The notes: generated from the sequence alone by a model not told the origin. Positions 48,508 to 58,499 are shown, counted from the stretch's first letter. The stretch is 64,000 nt of DNA from CAG-238 sp934277695 (GCA_934277695.1 CAKQVG010000002.1:236015-300014); one strand, 5' to 3'. Translations and numbers: made by a program.

Positions 48508-49893
48508 ATGCTTGAGATTTCCAATAAAACGAATCTTTTAGAACAGAATATTTACAAATATTCTCTGCAGGATGTGGAAGAGCCGAACCTTTACAGAGAA
48601 ATGTTTGATTACGAGGAGGTTCCCAAGATTGCATTTAACCACAGAAGGGTGCCTATGAATATGCCTACCGACATTTGGATTACCGATACTTCGTTCCGTG
48701 ACGGTATGCAGTCGATGGCTCCGTACACGGTTAAACAGAGAGTGGATTTGTTTAAATACCTTGCAAGACTTGGCGGTCCGTACGGAATTATCCGCCAGTC
48801 CGAGTTTTTCATATATACGAAACAAGACCAGGAAGCAATCGAAAAATGCATGGAACTCGGATACAAGTTCCCGGCAATTACAACCTGGATTCGCGCAAAG
48901 AAAGAGGACTTCAAGAAGGTTAAAGAGCTTGAAATCGAAGAGACCGGCATTTTGGTCTCCTGCAGTGATTACCATATTTTCAAGAAAATGGGCATGAACA
49001 GAAGACAGGCAATCGATTTTTACCTGGAAACGATTAAGGATGCGTTTGATGCGGGAATCGTGCCGAGATGCCATCTTGAAGATATTACAAGAGCGGATTT
49101 TTATGGATTCGTAGTTCCTTTTGTAAACGAAATCATGGATTTGTCACACGAAGTCGGCATGCCTGTAAAGATCAGAGCATGTGACACGATGGGCTACGGC
49201 GTACCATATACCGAAGTTGCGCTTCCGCGAAGCGTTGCGGGAATTATCTATGGTCTGCAGCATTATGCAGGCGTGCCGAGCGATATGATTGAATGGCACG
49301 GACATAATGACTTTTATAAGGCGGTTGCAAATGCGACGACAGCTTGGCTTTACGGAGCAAGTGCAGTAAACTGCTCCCTGCTTGGAATCGGAGAGCGTAC
49401 CGGAAACATCCCTCTTGAAGCGATGGTATTTGAATACGCATCACTTAGGGGCTCTATGGATGGCATGGATCCTACGGTAATTACCGAAATTGCGGAATAT
49501 TTCCGCAAGGAAATGGGCTACGACATTCCGCCGATGACTCCTTTTGTAGGCGAAAACTTCAATGTGACAAAGGCGGGAATTCACGCAGACGGTCTCATGA
49601 AGGATGAAGAAATTTATAATATTTTCAATACGAAAAAAATCCTCAAGAGAGCTCCGGGAGTATCGATAAGCAATACATCCGGTCTTGCGGGAATCGCATA
49701 CTGGATTAACGAACATTTCCAGCTTGAAGATGAGAAAAAAGTTTCCAAGGATCATCCACTCGTTATTGAATTGAAGGAGTGGGTGGACACGATGTATGCA
49801 GGGGGCAGAACGACCAGTCTGTCAACCGGTGAAATTGAGGATAAGTTAAGCGAGTCAGAAGAATGGAGGGAACTGCTCAATGATCGATTATAA
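48508..49893 (+). CDS. Re-type citrate synthase (isopropylmalate/homocitrate-synthase-like)
   Basis: A 461-residue DRE-TIM metallolyase: TDTSFRDGMQSMAP near residue 60 carries the conserved RDG-Q, followed by HGHNDF and CSLLGIGERTGNIPLEAM near residues 265-305. By sequence alone it could be a homocitrate or citramalate synthase. The operon partners aconitase and isocitrate dehydrogenase make Re-citrate synthase, as in Clostridium kluyveri, the best call: acetyl-CoA plus oxaloacetate to citrate. No Si-type citrate synthase is present in the window. Start at 48508 after CGGGAGG. The gene overlaps the GntR gene by 14 bases. Confidence 0.8.
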   Translation: MLEISNKTNLLEQNIYKYSLQDVEEPNLYREMFDYEEVPKIAFNHRRVPMNMPTDIWITDTSFRDGMQSMAPYTVKQRVDLFKYLARLGGPYGIIRQSEFFIYTKQDQEAIEKCMELGYKFPAITTWIRAKKEDFKKVKELEIEETGILVSCSDYHIFKKMGMNRRQAIDFYLETIKDAFDAGIVPRCHLEDITRADFYGFVVPFVNEIMDLSHEVGMPVKIRACDTMGYGVPYTEVALPRSVAGIIYGLQHYAGVPSDMIEWHGHNDFYKAVANATTAWLYGASAVNCSLLGIGERTGNIPLEAMVFEYASLRGSMDGMDPTVITEIAEYFRKEMGYDIPPMTPFVGENFNVTKAGIHADGLMKDEEIYNIFNTKKILKRAPGVSISNTSGLAGIAYWINEHFQLEDEKKVSKDHPLVIELKEWVDTMYAGGRTTSLSTGEIEDKLSESEEWRELLNDRL

Positions 49894-50521
49894 GAACACA
49901 TCTCTTGCGAATCAAGTATTCGCAGCGATTGAAAAAAATATTTTGACAGGCATTTATCCGGCAGGGGAGCCGATCAGTGAACCGCGTCTTTCCGCGGAAC
50001 TGGGCGTGAGCAGAACTCCAATCAGAGAAGCACTCACAAGACTGGAAACAGAGAGACTGATCAAACAGACTTCAAGCGGAATGGTTGTTGTGGGAATTTC
50101 CAAGAAAGATGTGGAAGAAATGTATGCTGTAAAGAAGGCGATGGAGCCTTACGCAACAGAACTTGCCGTAAAGAATATGTCCGCGGAAGGTCTTGAAAAG
50201 CTCAGAGAAATTTTAGAGCAGCAGGAGTTTTATGTGACAAAGAGCAATGCTGAGAAAATCAAGGATTTGGATACCGAATTTCACGATGTCATTTATCGCG
50301 AAAGTGCCAGTCCGACGCTGGAATCCATTCTCTCCCCGCTGCACCACAAGCTGATGAAATTCCGTAAGGTTTCCCTTCAGTTCAGCGATAGAAGCACGCA
50401 GTCGGTGGAAGAGCACAAGCAGCTTTTTGAAGCAATCGAAGCGGGAGACGCGAAAAAGGCAAAAGAGTTGATGGCGGAGCATGTAAACAATGCATGCAAA
50501 AATATTATGGGAGGTATGTAA
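49880..50521 (+). CDS. GntR-family (FCD-domain) transcriptional regulator
   Basis: A 213-residue regulator with an N-terminal winged HTH (residues 10-70; FAAIEKNILTGIYPAGEPISEPRLSAELGVSRTPIREALTRLE) and a C-terminal all-helical FCD domain whose His/Asp residues (DTEFHDVIY and later EHKQLF) usually bind a metal and a carboxylic acid ligand. It overlaps the citrate synthase end and precedes aconitase by one base, so it should sense a tricarboxylate or 2-oxoglutarate and act at the palindrome at 48464-48477. Confidence 0.9.
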   Translation: MIDYKNTSLANQVFAAIEKNILTGIYPAGEPISEPRLSAELGVSRTPIREALTRLETERLIKQTSSGMVVVGISKKDVEEMYAVKKAMEPYATELAVKNMSAEGLEKLREILEQQEFYVTKSNAEKIKDLDTEFHDVIYRESASPTLESILSPLHHKLMKFRKVSLQFSDRSTQSVEEHKQLFEAIEAGDAKKAKELMAEHVNNACKNIMGGM

Positions 50522-50522
50522 G

Positions 50523-52454
50523 ATGGGGCTTACACTAGCACAAAAGATTATTAAAGAACATTTAATCAGCGGTGAAATGACCGTAGGAAATGAAATCGCA
50601 ATCAGAATAGATCAGACGCTGACGCAGGATGCGACGGGAACGATGGCATATCTGGAATTCGAGACAATGGGCATTCCGCGCGTAAAGACGGAACTTTCGG
50701 TTGCGTATATCGACCACAACACACTTCAGTCCGGATTCGAGAATGCGGACGACCACCGTTTCATTCAATCTATGGCAAAGAAGCACGGATTATACTTCAG
50801 CAGACCGGGAAACGGAATCTGTCATCAAGTACATCTGGAACGCTTCGGCAAACCGGGCAAGACTCTCATAGGCTCCGACAGCCATACGCCGACAGGCGGC
50901 GGCATCGGCATGCTTGCAATGGGTGCCGGCGGACTTGATGTTGCGGTTGCAATGGGCGGCGGCGCATACTATATCACAATGCCGAAAATGTATAAAGTCA
51001 ATCTGACAGGAAAACTCAGGGACTTCGTGACAGCGAAGGATGTCAGCCTTGAAATTCTGAGAATCCTAAGCGTTAAGGGCGGCGTAGGTGCGATTATCGA
51101 ATGGGGCGGCGAAGGCGTAAAGACCCTTTCCGTTCCGGAGAGAGCGACAATCACCAATATGGGCGCAGAACTTGGCGCGACGACTTCCATTTTCCCATCT
51201 GACGAAGTTACAAGAGAATTCTTAAAAGCAGAAGGAAGAGAAGCGGATTTCACACCGCTTGCAAGCGATGCGGATGCCGTTTATGATAAGGTAATCGATA
51301 TCAATCTTTCGGAATTGAAACCTCTGATTGCTTGTCCGCACAGCCCGGACAATGTGGTGACGGTTGAGAGCCTGAAAGAAACGAAGGTGGATCAGGTCTG
51401 CATCGGTTCCTGCACGAACTCTTCCTTATATGATATGCTGAAGGTTGCAGCACTTTTAAAAGGAAAGACAATCAGCCCGGATGTAAGTCTTTCCATTTCA
51501 CCGGGTTCCAAGCAAGTGCTTGCAATGCTTGCGGAATGCGGGGCTTTGACGGATATACTTGCAAGCGGCGCGAGAGTGCTGGAATGTGCATGCGGACCAT
51601 GTATCGGCATGGGATTCTCACCGAACTCCGGCGGAGTTTCTCTTCGTACTTTTAATCGGAACTTTGAAGGACGTTCGGGCACAAAAGACGCAAAGGTATA
51701 CTTAGTATCTCCGGAAACCGCTGTCGCTGCGGCACTTACAGGTGAAATCACAGACCCGATGCTTCTCGGACAGATGCCGAAGGTTACGATGCCGGAAGCA
51801 TTCAAGATAGACGACAGCGCAGTTCTGCTTCCGGCACCGGAAGCGGAAGCTGCTTCGGTAGAAATTCTCAGAGGACCGAACATCAAACCTTTCCCTGACA
51901 GCAAACCGCAGGAAGACGAGCTGAAGGCAGGCGTATCCTTGAAGGTCGGTGACAATATCACAACAGACCATATCATGCCTGCAGGCGCAAAGATACTTCC
52001 GTATCGTTCCAACATTCCGCACCTGTCACAGTACTGCTTCGAAGTTTGCGACAAGGAATTCCCGGAAAGAGCTAAAGCAATGGGAAGCAGCATCATCGTG
52101 GGAGGAAACAACTACGGACAGGGCTCTTCCAGAGAGCACGCGGCGCTCGTACCGCTTTATCTCGGAGTAAGAGCTGTAGTGGCAAAAAGTTTTGCGAGAA
52201 TCCATGCAGCAAACCTTATCAATGCCGGAATTATGCCGCTGACATTTGCGAATCCGGATGATTACGAAAAGATCAATCAGGAAGACGAACTTCGCATTAC
52301 GGGCATTTTCGAAGGAATGGAGTCCGGAGAAATGACACTGGAAGACCTTACAAACGGAGAAAAAATTAAGCTTTTATGCAGTTTTACGGATAGACAAAGA
52401 GCGATTTTGAAAGACGGCGGCCTTTTAAAATATGTCGGAAAGGGCGGAAACTAA
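50523..52454 (+). CDS. acn: Aconitate hydratase
   Basis: A 643-residue aconitase, converting citrate to isocitrate. The three cluster cysteines lie in CIGSCTNSSL and ECACGPCIGMGF (near residues 305 and 365), so it should hold a [4Fe-4S] cluster. DSHTPTGGGIGMLAMGAGG is the family signature. Its length is closer to the mitochondrial-type AcnA-short group than to the about 900-residue AcnA/IRP type. The start is 50523 after GGGAGGTATGTAAG. Downstream IDH follows after 13 bases. Confidence 0.94.
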   Translation: MGLTLAQKIIKEHLISGEMTVGNEIAIRIDQTLTQDATGTMAYLEFETMGIPRVKTELSVAYIDHNTLQSGFENADDHRFIQSMAKKHGLYFSRPGNGICHQVHLERFGKPGKTLIGSDSHTPTGGGIGMLAMGAGGLDVAVAMGGGAYYITMPKMYKVNLTGKLRDFVTAKDVSLEILRILSVKGGVGAIIEWGGEGVKTLSVPERATITNMGAELGATTSIFPSDEVTREFLKAEGREADFTPLASDADAVYDKVIDINLSELKPLIACPHSPDNVVTVESLKETKVDQVCIGSCTNSSLYDMLKVAALLKGKTISPDVSLSISPGSKQVLAMLAECGALTDILASGARVLECACGPCIGMGFSPNSGGVSLRTFNRNFEGRSGTKDAKVYLVSPETAVAAALTGEITDPMLLGQMPKVTMPEAFKIDDSAVLLPAPEAEAASVEILRGPNIKPFPDSKPQEDELKAGVSLKVGDNITTDHIMPAGAKILPYRSNIPHLSQYCFEVCDKEFPERAKAMGSSIIVGGNNYGQGSSREHAALVPLYLGVRAVVAKSFARIHAANLINAGIMPLTFANPDDYEKINQEDELRITGIFEGMESGEMTLEDLTNGEKIKLLCSFTDRQRAILKDGGLLKYVGKGGN

Positions 52455-52467
52455 GAGGAGTCAGACA

Positions 52468-53613
52468 ATGGATAAAGAAAAATATATAAAAGAGGCTTCG
52501 GAAAAATTTGAAGCACTGCTCAGAGAGCAGATAAAACGCGCGGAAGATATGAAGAACGCAGCAGGTGCGAAAGACTTTGCAGCTTTGCCGCAGATTACAA
52601 TCGGTCTTTGCGGCGGAGACGGCATCGGCCCGATTATCATGGCAGAGGCAGAAAGACTGCTTACAAAACTTCTTGCAGAGGAACTTGCATCCGGCAAAGT
52701 TGTCCTGAGAAAAATTGAAGGACTTACGCTTGAAAACCGCGTAGCTGTCGGCAAAGCGGTTCCCGATGACGTGATGGAAGAAATTAAATCCTGCGATGTA
52801 ATCCTGAAAGGACCGACGACGACTCCTAAGGGCGGAAGCATGGGAAGCGCCAATGTAACGCTCAGAAGCGAACTTGACCTCTATGCGAACGTCCGCCCGG
52901 TATGCGTGCCGGAGGAAGGCATCGACTGGATGTTCTACAGAGAAAACACGGAAGGCGAATATGTGCTTGGAAGCAAGGGCATTGAAATTCCGGGAACTCT
53001 GGCAGTTGACTTTAAGGTTACAACCGAAGAAGGAACGAAGCGAATCGCAAGAGCTGCTTTCGACTATGCAAAGAACAACGGCAAGACCAACGTCGCAATC
53101 GTAACAAAAGCCAACATTATGAAGAAAACCGACGGAAACTTTTCAGCTATCTGCCGCGAGGTTGCAGCGGACTATCCGGGAATCGAAGCGGAGGACTGGT
53201 ATATCGACATTATGACCGCAAACCTTGTGAACAAGGCAATCAGAAATCGTTTTCAGGTTTTCGTAATGCCGAATCTGTACGGTGACATCATAACCGACGA
53301 GGCAGCTGAAATTCAAGGCGGAGTCGGAACCGCAGGAAGTGCCAATATCGGAGACCGCTATGCGATGTTTGAAGCAATCCACGGCTCGGCACCGAGAATG
53401 ATTGAAGAAGGACTTGCGGACTATGCGAACCCTTCGAGTATTTTCAAGGCGACGGAGATGATGCTCAGACACATCGGATTCACCGATAAAGCCGATAAGC
53501 TTGCAGAAGCACTTCACGTTTGTTGCGATGTTGAAAAATCCGTGGTAGTGACGGGAATGCGTGACGGCGGGACTTGCCGCGAATTCGCGGAATATATGAT
53601 GAGCAAACTGTAG
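52468..53613 (+). CDS. Isocitrate dehydrogenase (NAD(P)-dependent, isopropylmalate-dehydrogenase family)
   Basis: A 381-residue beta-decarboxylating dehydrogenase: GDGIGP, NVTLRSELDLYANVRPV, WMFYRENTEGEYVLG, IVTKANIMKKTDG, and NLYGDIITDEAAEIQGG with the metal-binding Asp residues. A roughly 45-residue N-terminal helical extension precedes the core. Co-transcription with citrate synthase and aconitase points to isocitrate to 2-oxoglutarate, rather than isopropylmalate oxidation. Cofactor preference is not settled. I start at 52468 after AGAGGAG. Confidence 0.9.
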   Translation: MDKEKYIKEASEKFEALLREQIKRAEDMKNAAGAKDFAALPQITIGLCGGDGIGPIIMAEAERLLTKLLAEELASGKVVLRKIEGLTLENRVAVGKAVPDDVMEEIKSCDVILKGPTTTPKGGSMGSANVTLRSELDLYANVRPVCVPEEGIDWMFYRENTEGEYVLGSKGIEIPGTLAVDFKVTTEEGTKRIARAAFDYAKNNGKTNVAIVTKANIMKKTDGNFSAICREVAADYPGIEAEDWYIDIMTANLVNKAIRNRFQVFVMPNLYGDIITDEAAEIQGGVGTAGSANIGDRYAMFEAIHGSAPRMIEEGLADYANPSSIFKATEMMLRHIGFTDKADKLAEALHVCCDVEKSVVVTGMRDGGTCREFAEYMMSKL

Positions 53614-53621
53614 TTTGCCGC

Positions 53622-53650
53622 TTGACATTTACCCCGCCGCGATATAAAAT
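53622..53650 (+). promoter_or_regulatory. Promoter of the T-box-valS transcript
   Basis: TTGACA (53622-53627), 17-base spacer, TAAAAT (53645-53650), directly upstream of the T-box leader. Confidence 0.8.
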
Positions 53651-53656
53651 AAATCT

Positions 53657-53886
53657 ATTGAAAATTCAATAGAAACGATGACGAAGAGGAGTAGAAAAGG
53701 ACCTGCCCTTTACAGAGAATCGGGGACGCGGCTGAGAGCCCCGGAAGAAGGCGTTTTTCGAAGGTTGCTTCTGAGTTTTAATCATAATGAGGGTCTGTTT
53801 TCTGAATCGGAAAGCAGGAACAAAGGTGGTACCGCGGAATGATATTTCGTCCTTTGTAAGCGTTGGCTTGCAGAGGACTTTTTTTA
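53657..53886 (+). promoter_or_regulatory. T-box riboswitch of valS
   Basis: The leader contains the canonical T-box sequence AAGGTGGTACCGCGG (about 53823-53837), which pairs with the acceptor end of uncharged tRNA. It is followed by an intrinsic terminator of 13 base pairs (53849-53861 with 53866-53878) and a T-run. Stem I occupies about 53675-53775; GTT at 53764-53766 is a plausible valine specifier, though I did not fold the RNA. Uncharged tRNA-Val should switch on valS. Confidence 0.92.
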
Positions 53887-53932
53887 TTCTCATGCATGCC
53901 TCAGACGAAAAAGAGAAAGGAAAATCGAAGAG

Positions 53933-56662
53933 ATGGAAAAAAACTTAGCAAAAACCTATAATCCGAAAGATTTTGAAGACAGAATCTATGAGATGTGGGA
54001 GACAAACGGCGCATTCAGAGCAGAAGTAGATAAGGACAAAAAACCTTTTACAATTGTTATGCCGCCGCCTAACATCACAGGACAGCTTCATATGGGACAT
54101 GCGCTCGACCAGACTCTGCAGGATGTGCTCACAAGGTGGAAGAGAATGCAAGGCTACAGCGCACTTTGGCTTCCGGGCTCCGACCATGCAAGTATCGCAA
54201 CGGAGGTTAAGGTCGTTGAAAAAATCAGAGCCGAAGAAGGACTCGAAAAAGAAGACCTCGGAAGAGAAGAATTCCTCAAACGTGCATGGGCATGGAAGGA
54301 AGAATACGGCGGAAGAATTACGCGTCAGTGCCGTAAGCTCGGCGACTCCTGCGACTGGTCAAGAGAAAGATTTACGATGGATGAAGGCTGTAACCATGCG
54401 GTAAAGGCTGCATTCATCAAGCTTTACGAGAAAGGACTGATTTATAAGGGAAACCGTCTTGTAAACTGGTGTCCACAGTGCGGAACTTCGCTTTCCGATG
54501 CGGAAGTCGAACATGAGGACAAGAACGGCAAGTATTGGTATTTCAAATATCCTGCTGCAGAGCCGACCGCTGATTTTGACGGAATCGTAGTTGCGACATC
54601 AAGACCGGAAACCATGTTCTCTGATGAAGCCATCGCCGTTCATCCGGACGATGAGAGATATAAGGCAGTTATCGGCAGGAAGGTTATTCTCCCATTGGTA
54701 GGCAAGGAAATCCCAATTATTGCGGACAGCTATCCTGACCCTGAGAAGGGAACCGGTGCCGTTAAAATTACCCCGGCACACGACCCGAACGACTTTGAAG
54801 TAGGGCAGCGTGCAGGACTTCCGGTTGTTTCCTGCATTAACAAAGACGCAACGATGAACGAACTGGCGGGCAAGTACGAAGGTCAGGACCGCTACGAATG
54901 CCGTAAGAACTGGGTTGCAGACCTTGAGGCCGCAGGATATCTGGTTAAGACCGAAGAAAAGGTAATTCCGATGGGGACCTGCTACAGGTGCCATACGGTT
55001 ATCGAAGATATGGTATCCGACCAGTGGTTCGTAAAGATGGAAGAACTGGCAAAACCGGCAATCGAAGTTGCAAAGAATGGGAAATTAAGACACATACCGG
55101 AAAGATTTGAAAAGATTTATCTGCACTGGCTGGAAGGAATCAAGGACTGGTGTATTTCCAGGCAGCTTTGGTGGGGGCACAGAATCCCGGCATACTACTG
55201 TGAAGAATGCGGAGAAACCGTTGTTTCCTACGATGCACCGGAAAAATGCCCGAAATGCGGATGTACGCATCTGAAACAGGACGAGGACGTACTGGATACA
55301 TGGTTCTCCTCTGCGCTTTGGCCGTTCTCGACACTCGGCTGGCCGGAAAAAACTCCGGAGCTCGACTATTTCTACCCGACGGATGTACTCGTAACAGGTT
55401 ATGACATCATCTTCTTCTGGGTAGTAAGAATGGTATTCTCCGGACTGGAATATATGGGAGATGTTCCTTTCCATGATGTATACATCCACGGGCTGGTAAG
55501 AGACGCGCAGGGCCGCAAAATGTCCAAGTCGCTCGGAAACGGAATCGACCCGCTTGAAATTATCGACAAATATGGTGCGGATGCCCTCAGATTCATGCTT
55601 TCCACAGGTATCACGCCGGGCAACGACATGCGTTTCACCGAAGACAGACTGGAAAATTCCAGGAACTTTGCGAATAAGCTTTGGAATGCGTCCAGATTCG
55701 TAATTATGAACCTTCAGGATGAAGAAGGCGAATTCAAGCCGCTCGCAAAATGCTGCGACGACTGCTGCGGCGGCGCATGTGCAAACACGACGAATTTTGC
55801 GAATATTCCGCTTAAGGATGAAGATAAGTGGATGATTAAAAAAGTAAACGACGCCATCGAGTATATCGACAACGCGATGGAAAGATATGACCTTGCACTT
55901 GCGGGACAGAGGGTTTACGACCTGATTTGGAATGAATACTGCGACTGGTACATCGAGCTTGTAAAACCGAGAATTTGGGGCGACGATGAAGAAGACAAGA
56001 AGGTGGTTCGCTTCGTATTGGTAATGTGCCTGAAGAATATGCTGAAGCTCCTGCACCCGTTCATGCCGTTTATCACGGAGGAAATCTGGGGATTCCTGCC
56101 GCACGGCGACGACGAGCAGGGCTATCTGATTGCTGCCGAATGGCCGAAGACGAGTGCTGCCTACATCTATCCGCAGGCAGAAAAAACCCTTGAAATGGCG
56201 ATGGAGGAAATCAAAGCAATCCGTAACATCAAGGCGGAGAAGAATGTTGCGCCTTCCAAGAAGATTAAAGCAATTATCCTTGCGGAAGGAGAAAAGGCGG
56301 AAACTGCCAAAGCAGGTGAAGCATATCTTAGAAACCTTGCAAACATCACGGAAATTCTCTTCACGGATTCCAAAAAGGACGTTCCGGAAGACGCAGTATC
56401 GGCAGTCATCGACGGAGCAGAAATCTATATCCCGCTTGATGATCTGGTAGATTTCGCAGAAGAACTGGCAAGACTGGAAAAAGAACAAAAGCGTCTCGAA
56501 GGCGAGGTTAAGCGTTCGAACGGAATGTTAAGCAATCCGGGATTCGTAAACAAGGCGCCTGAAGCAAAGATTCAAGCGGAAAAAGATAAACTTGCTGTGT
56601 ACGAAGACATGCTTGCAAAAGTCAGCGCACAGATAGAAGCAATTAAGACAAAATTACAATAA
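53933..56662 (+). CDS. valS: Valyl-tRNA synthetase
   Basis: A 909-residue class I synthetase: PPPNITGQLHMGHALDQT (HIGH motif, about 42-60), the CP1 editing domain, GRKMSKSLGNGIDP (KMSKS, about 525-540) and a C-terminal coiled coil from about 845 (AEELARLEKEQKRLEGEV). It charges tRNA-Val. Controlled by the T-box leader directly upstream. A CPKCGC-type zinc cluster lies near residue 440. folC follows after 35 bases. Confidence 0.97.
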   Translation: MEKNLAKTYNPKDFEDRIYEMWETNGAFRAEVDKDKKPFTIVMPPPNITGQLHMGHALDQTLQDVLTRWKRMQGYSALWLPGSDHASIATEVKVVEKIRAEEGLEKEDLGREEFLKRAWAWKEEYGGRITRQCRKLGDSCDWSRERFTMDEGCNHAVKAAFIKLYEKGLIYKGNRLVNWCPQCGTSLSDAEVEHEDKNGKYWYFKYPAAEPTADFDGIVVATSRPETMFSDEAIAVHPDDERYKAVIGRKVILPLVGKEIPIIADSYPDPEKGTGAVKITPAHDPNDFEVGQRAGLPVVSCINKDATMNELAGKYEGQDRYECRKNWVADLEAAGYLVKTEEKVIPMGTCYRCHTVIEDMVSDQWFVKMEELAKPAIEVAKNGKLRHIPERFEKIYLHWLEGIKDWCISRQLWWGHRIPAYYCEECGETVVSYDAPEKCPKCGCTHLKQDEDVLDTWFSSALWPFSTLGWPEKTPELDYFYPTDVLVTGYDIIFFWVVRMVFSGLEYMGDVPFHDVYIHGLVRDAQGRKMSKSLGNGIDPLEIIDKYGADALRFMLSTGITPGNDMRFTEDRLENSRNFANKLWNASRFVIMNLQDEEGEFKPLAKCCDDCCGGACANTTNFANIPLKDEDKWMIKKVNDAIEYIDNAMERYDLALAGQRVYDLIWNEYCDWYIELVKPRIWGDDEEDKKVVRFVLVMCLKNMLKLLHPFMPFITEEIWGFLPHGDDEQGYLIAAEWPKTSAAYIYPQAEKTLEMAMEEIKAIRNIKAEKNVAPSKKIKAIILAEGEKAETAKAGEAYLRNLANITEILFTDSKKDVPEDAVSAVIDGAEIYIPLDDLVDFAEELARLEKEQKRLEGEVKRSNGMLSNPGFVNKAPEAKIQAEKDKLAVYEDMLAKVSAQIEAIKTKLQ

Positions 56663-56697
56663 ATACAATCATACAATACATTCACAAGAGGTGAAAA

Positions 56698-58017
56698 ATG
56701 GCAGATTTAAAAGGCGCAGCCTATGCTGCAGAGGGTGCAATCGGCAAAATACATGAGTTTGAAAAATTCGGATCGGTGCTTGGACTGGAAAGAATGACAA
56801 AATTGCTTGACATTCTCGGAAATCCGCAAGACGAATTAAAGGTGATTCATGTTGCCGGAACCAACGGCAAAGGTTCAACTTGCAAATATATTTACAGTGT
56901 CCTTCAGGAATGCGGTTACAAGGTGGGGTTATATACTTCACCTTTCCTTGAGATTTTCAATGAGAGAATTGAGCTGGACGGCACATATATCAGCGACAGC
57001 GACTTAGCGCAGTACACAGACCGCGTGCTTGCAGGCGTGAAAGAAATAACAGACGCAGGGCTGCAGTCACCGACGGAATTTGAAGTGATTACCGCCATAG
57101 CTTTTTTGTACTTCAAAGAAAAGAAAACGGACTATGTCGTGCTTGAAGTAGGCTTAGGCGGAAGAGGAGACTCTACAAATGTTTGCAAGAAACCGCTTAT
57201 TTCGGTAATCACATCCATATCCTATGATCATACGGACCGCCTCGGCAATACCCTTGCGGAAATTGCCTCGGAAAAAGCCGGCATCATCAAAGACGGCTGC
57301 CCGGTTGTCACAAGCGCCGAAGCAGACGAAGCACTCGCCGTCATCGAGCAGGCCGCGGCAGAACACGGGTCCATGTACTTCGAAACCCGCAATCTGCCTT
57401 GCCTGATTACAGCCGAAACCTTCGGAGGATCCAAATTCGACATTGATATTCAGGGAGTAACATTCAAAGACCTTGAAATAAGCATGATAGGCGAGCACCA
57501 GGTCAAAAACGCAGCGGCAGCCATAGCCGCCTTGTGTATTTTGGAAGAGAACGGAGACATCAGACTTCCGAACGAAGCACTGCGCACCGGGCTTAAGAAA
57601 GCAAAGCAGATCGGCAGATTCGAAATTATGACGCCGCCGGGACAAAAGCCGGTTTACATCATTGACGGTGCACACAATCCGGACGGTGCGCTTGCGCTCC
57701 GCAGGACGATGACAACCTTCTGCGCGGACTCGAAAATTTTGATGGTTACCGGTATGCTTGCCGACAAAGATACCGATACTATATTGAAGGAATTTACGCA
57801 GATTACAGGCGACTTTATTGTCACGGAGCCGGTAAATCCACGCAGAATGTCAAAAGAAGAGCTGAAAGCGAAAATAGAGGCTCTGGGCGGCAGTGTAAAA
57901 GCGGCTGCGGAGCATGAAGAGGCTCTCCATGCAGCAAAGGCAATGCAGGACGAGTACGATGTGATCTTATTTGCAGGCTCACTGTATCTGATCGGAGAAA
58001 TCAGGAGGATGTTATGA
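56698..58017 (+). CDS. folC: Folylpolyglutamate/dihydrofolate synthase
   Basis: A 439-residue Mur-ligase-like enzyme that adds glutamate to folates, or to dihydropteroate. Seen: the P-loop GTNGKGSTCKYI (about 53-64), TSPFLEIFNERI, and YIIDGAHNPDGALAL near residue 320. It complements fhs and folD in folate metabolism and lies directly after valS, a common Firmicute order. The next gene overlaps its end by four bases (ATGA). Confidence 0.95.
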   Translation: MADLKGAAYAAEGAIGKIHEFEKFGSVLGLERMTKLLDILGNPQDELKVIHVAGTNGKGSTCKYIYSVLQECGYKVGLYTSPFLEIFNERIELDGTYISDSDLAQYTDRVLAGVKEITDAGLQSPTEFEVITAIAFLYFKEKKTDYVVLEVGLGGRGDSTNVCKKPLISVITSISYDHTDRLGNTLAEIASEKAGIIKDGCPVVTSAEADEALAVIEQAAAEHGSMYFETRNLPCLITAETFGGSKFDIDIQGVTFKDLEISMIGEHQVKNAAAAIAALCILEENGDIRLPNEALRTGLKKAKQIGRFEIMTPPGQKPVYIIDGAHNPDGALALRRTMTTFCADSKILMVTGMLADKDTDTILKEFTQITGDFIVTEPVNPRRMSKEELKAKIEALGGSVKAAAEHEEALHAAKAMQDEYDVILFAGSLYLIGEIRRML

Positions 58018-58499
58018 AATTTATTTTGCGATCGACAGACGAATACGACAGACTCGTCAAGTTTTTCGTAGAGAACAAACTGGAATTCGACGGCGACGAG
58101 GAAGTGGATACAGATATTCTCAAATGCTGGAAGATATCTCAAGCAGAGGGAGATGACCTCAAGCATATCAAGACGGATGCCGGAGACGGCAAAGATTTTA
58201 TTGCTGCAGGATGTGTTTTGGCGATGAGAGAGGGTAAATATATCATAGACGGAATCGCCGTAGACCCGGCCATGCGCAAGTTTGGCCTGGGACGGCTTTT
58301 GATAAACAAGGCAAAAGAAGAAGTCCTTTCAAGAGGCGGCGAGGCGCTGTATCTTGTTGCCAGAGCACCTGAATTTTTCAGACGGCTGGGCTTTGAAACA
58401 ATACCTGCGGACAATGCACCGAACTTCTTCGAATGCAAGTACTGCCCGCAGTACGGGAAGGAATGTCATCCCGAAATAATGAAATTGGATTTGAAATGA
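58014..58499 (+). CDS. GNAT-family N-acetyltransferase
   Basis: A 161-residue acetyltransferase: GIAVDPAMRKFGLGRLLINKA is the acetyl-CoA pyrophosphate-binding motif A (R/Q-x2-G-x-G/A form), and VARAPEFFRRLGFETIP is motif B. The unusual C-terminal tail FFECKYCPQYGKECHPEIM has four Cys residues and could bind zinc. The acceptor substrate is unknown. It overlaps folC and the ThrE-type gene by four bases each, so it belongs to the valS transcript. Confidence 0.85.
   Translation: MKFILRSTDEYDRLVKFFVENKLEFDGDEEVDTDILKCWKISQAEGDDLKHIKTDAGDGKDFIAAGCVLAMREGKYIIDGIAVDPAMRKFGLGRLLINKAKEEVLSRGGEALYLVARAPEFFRRLGFETIPADNAPNFFECKYCPQYGKECHPEIMKLDLK

Noticed and set aside
55085..56488. 467-codon antisense frame inside valS
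   Set aside because: The valyl-tRNA synthetase motifs are complete; the antisense frame is only a consequence of codon usage.
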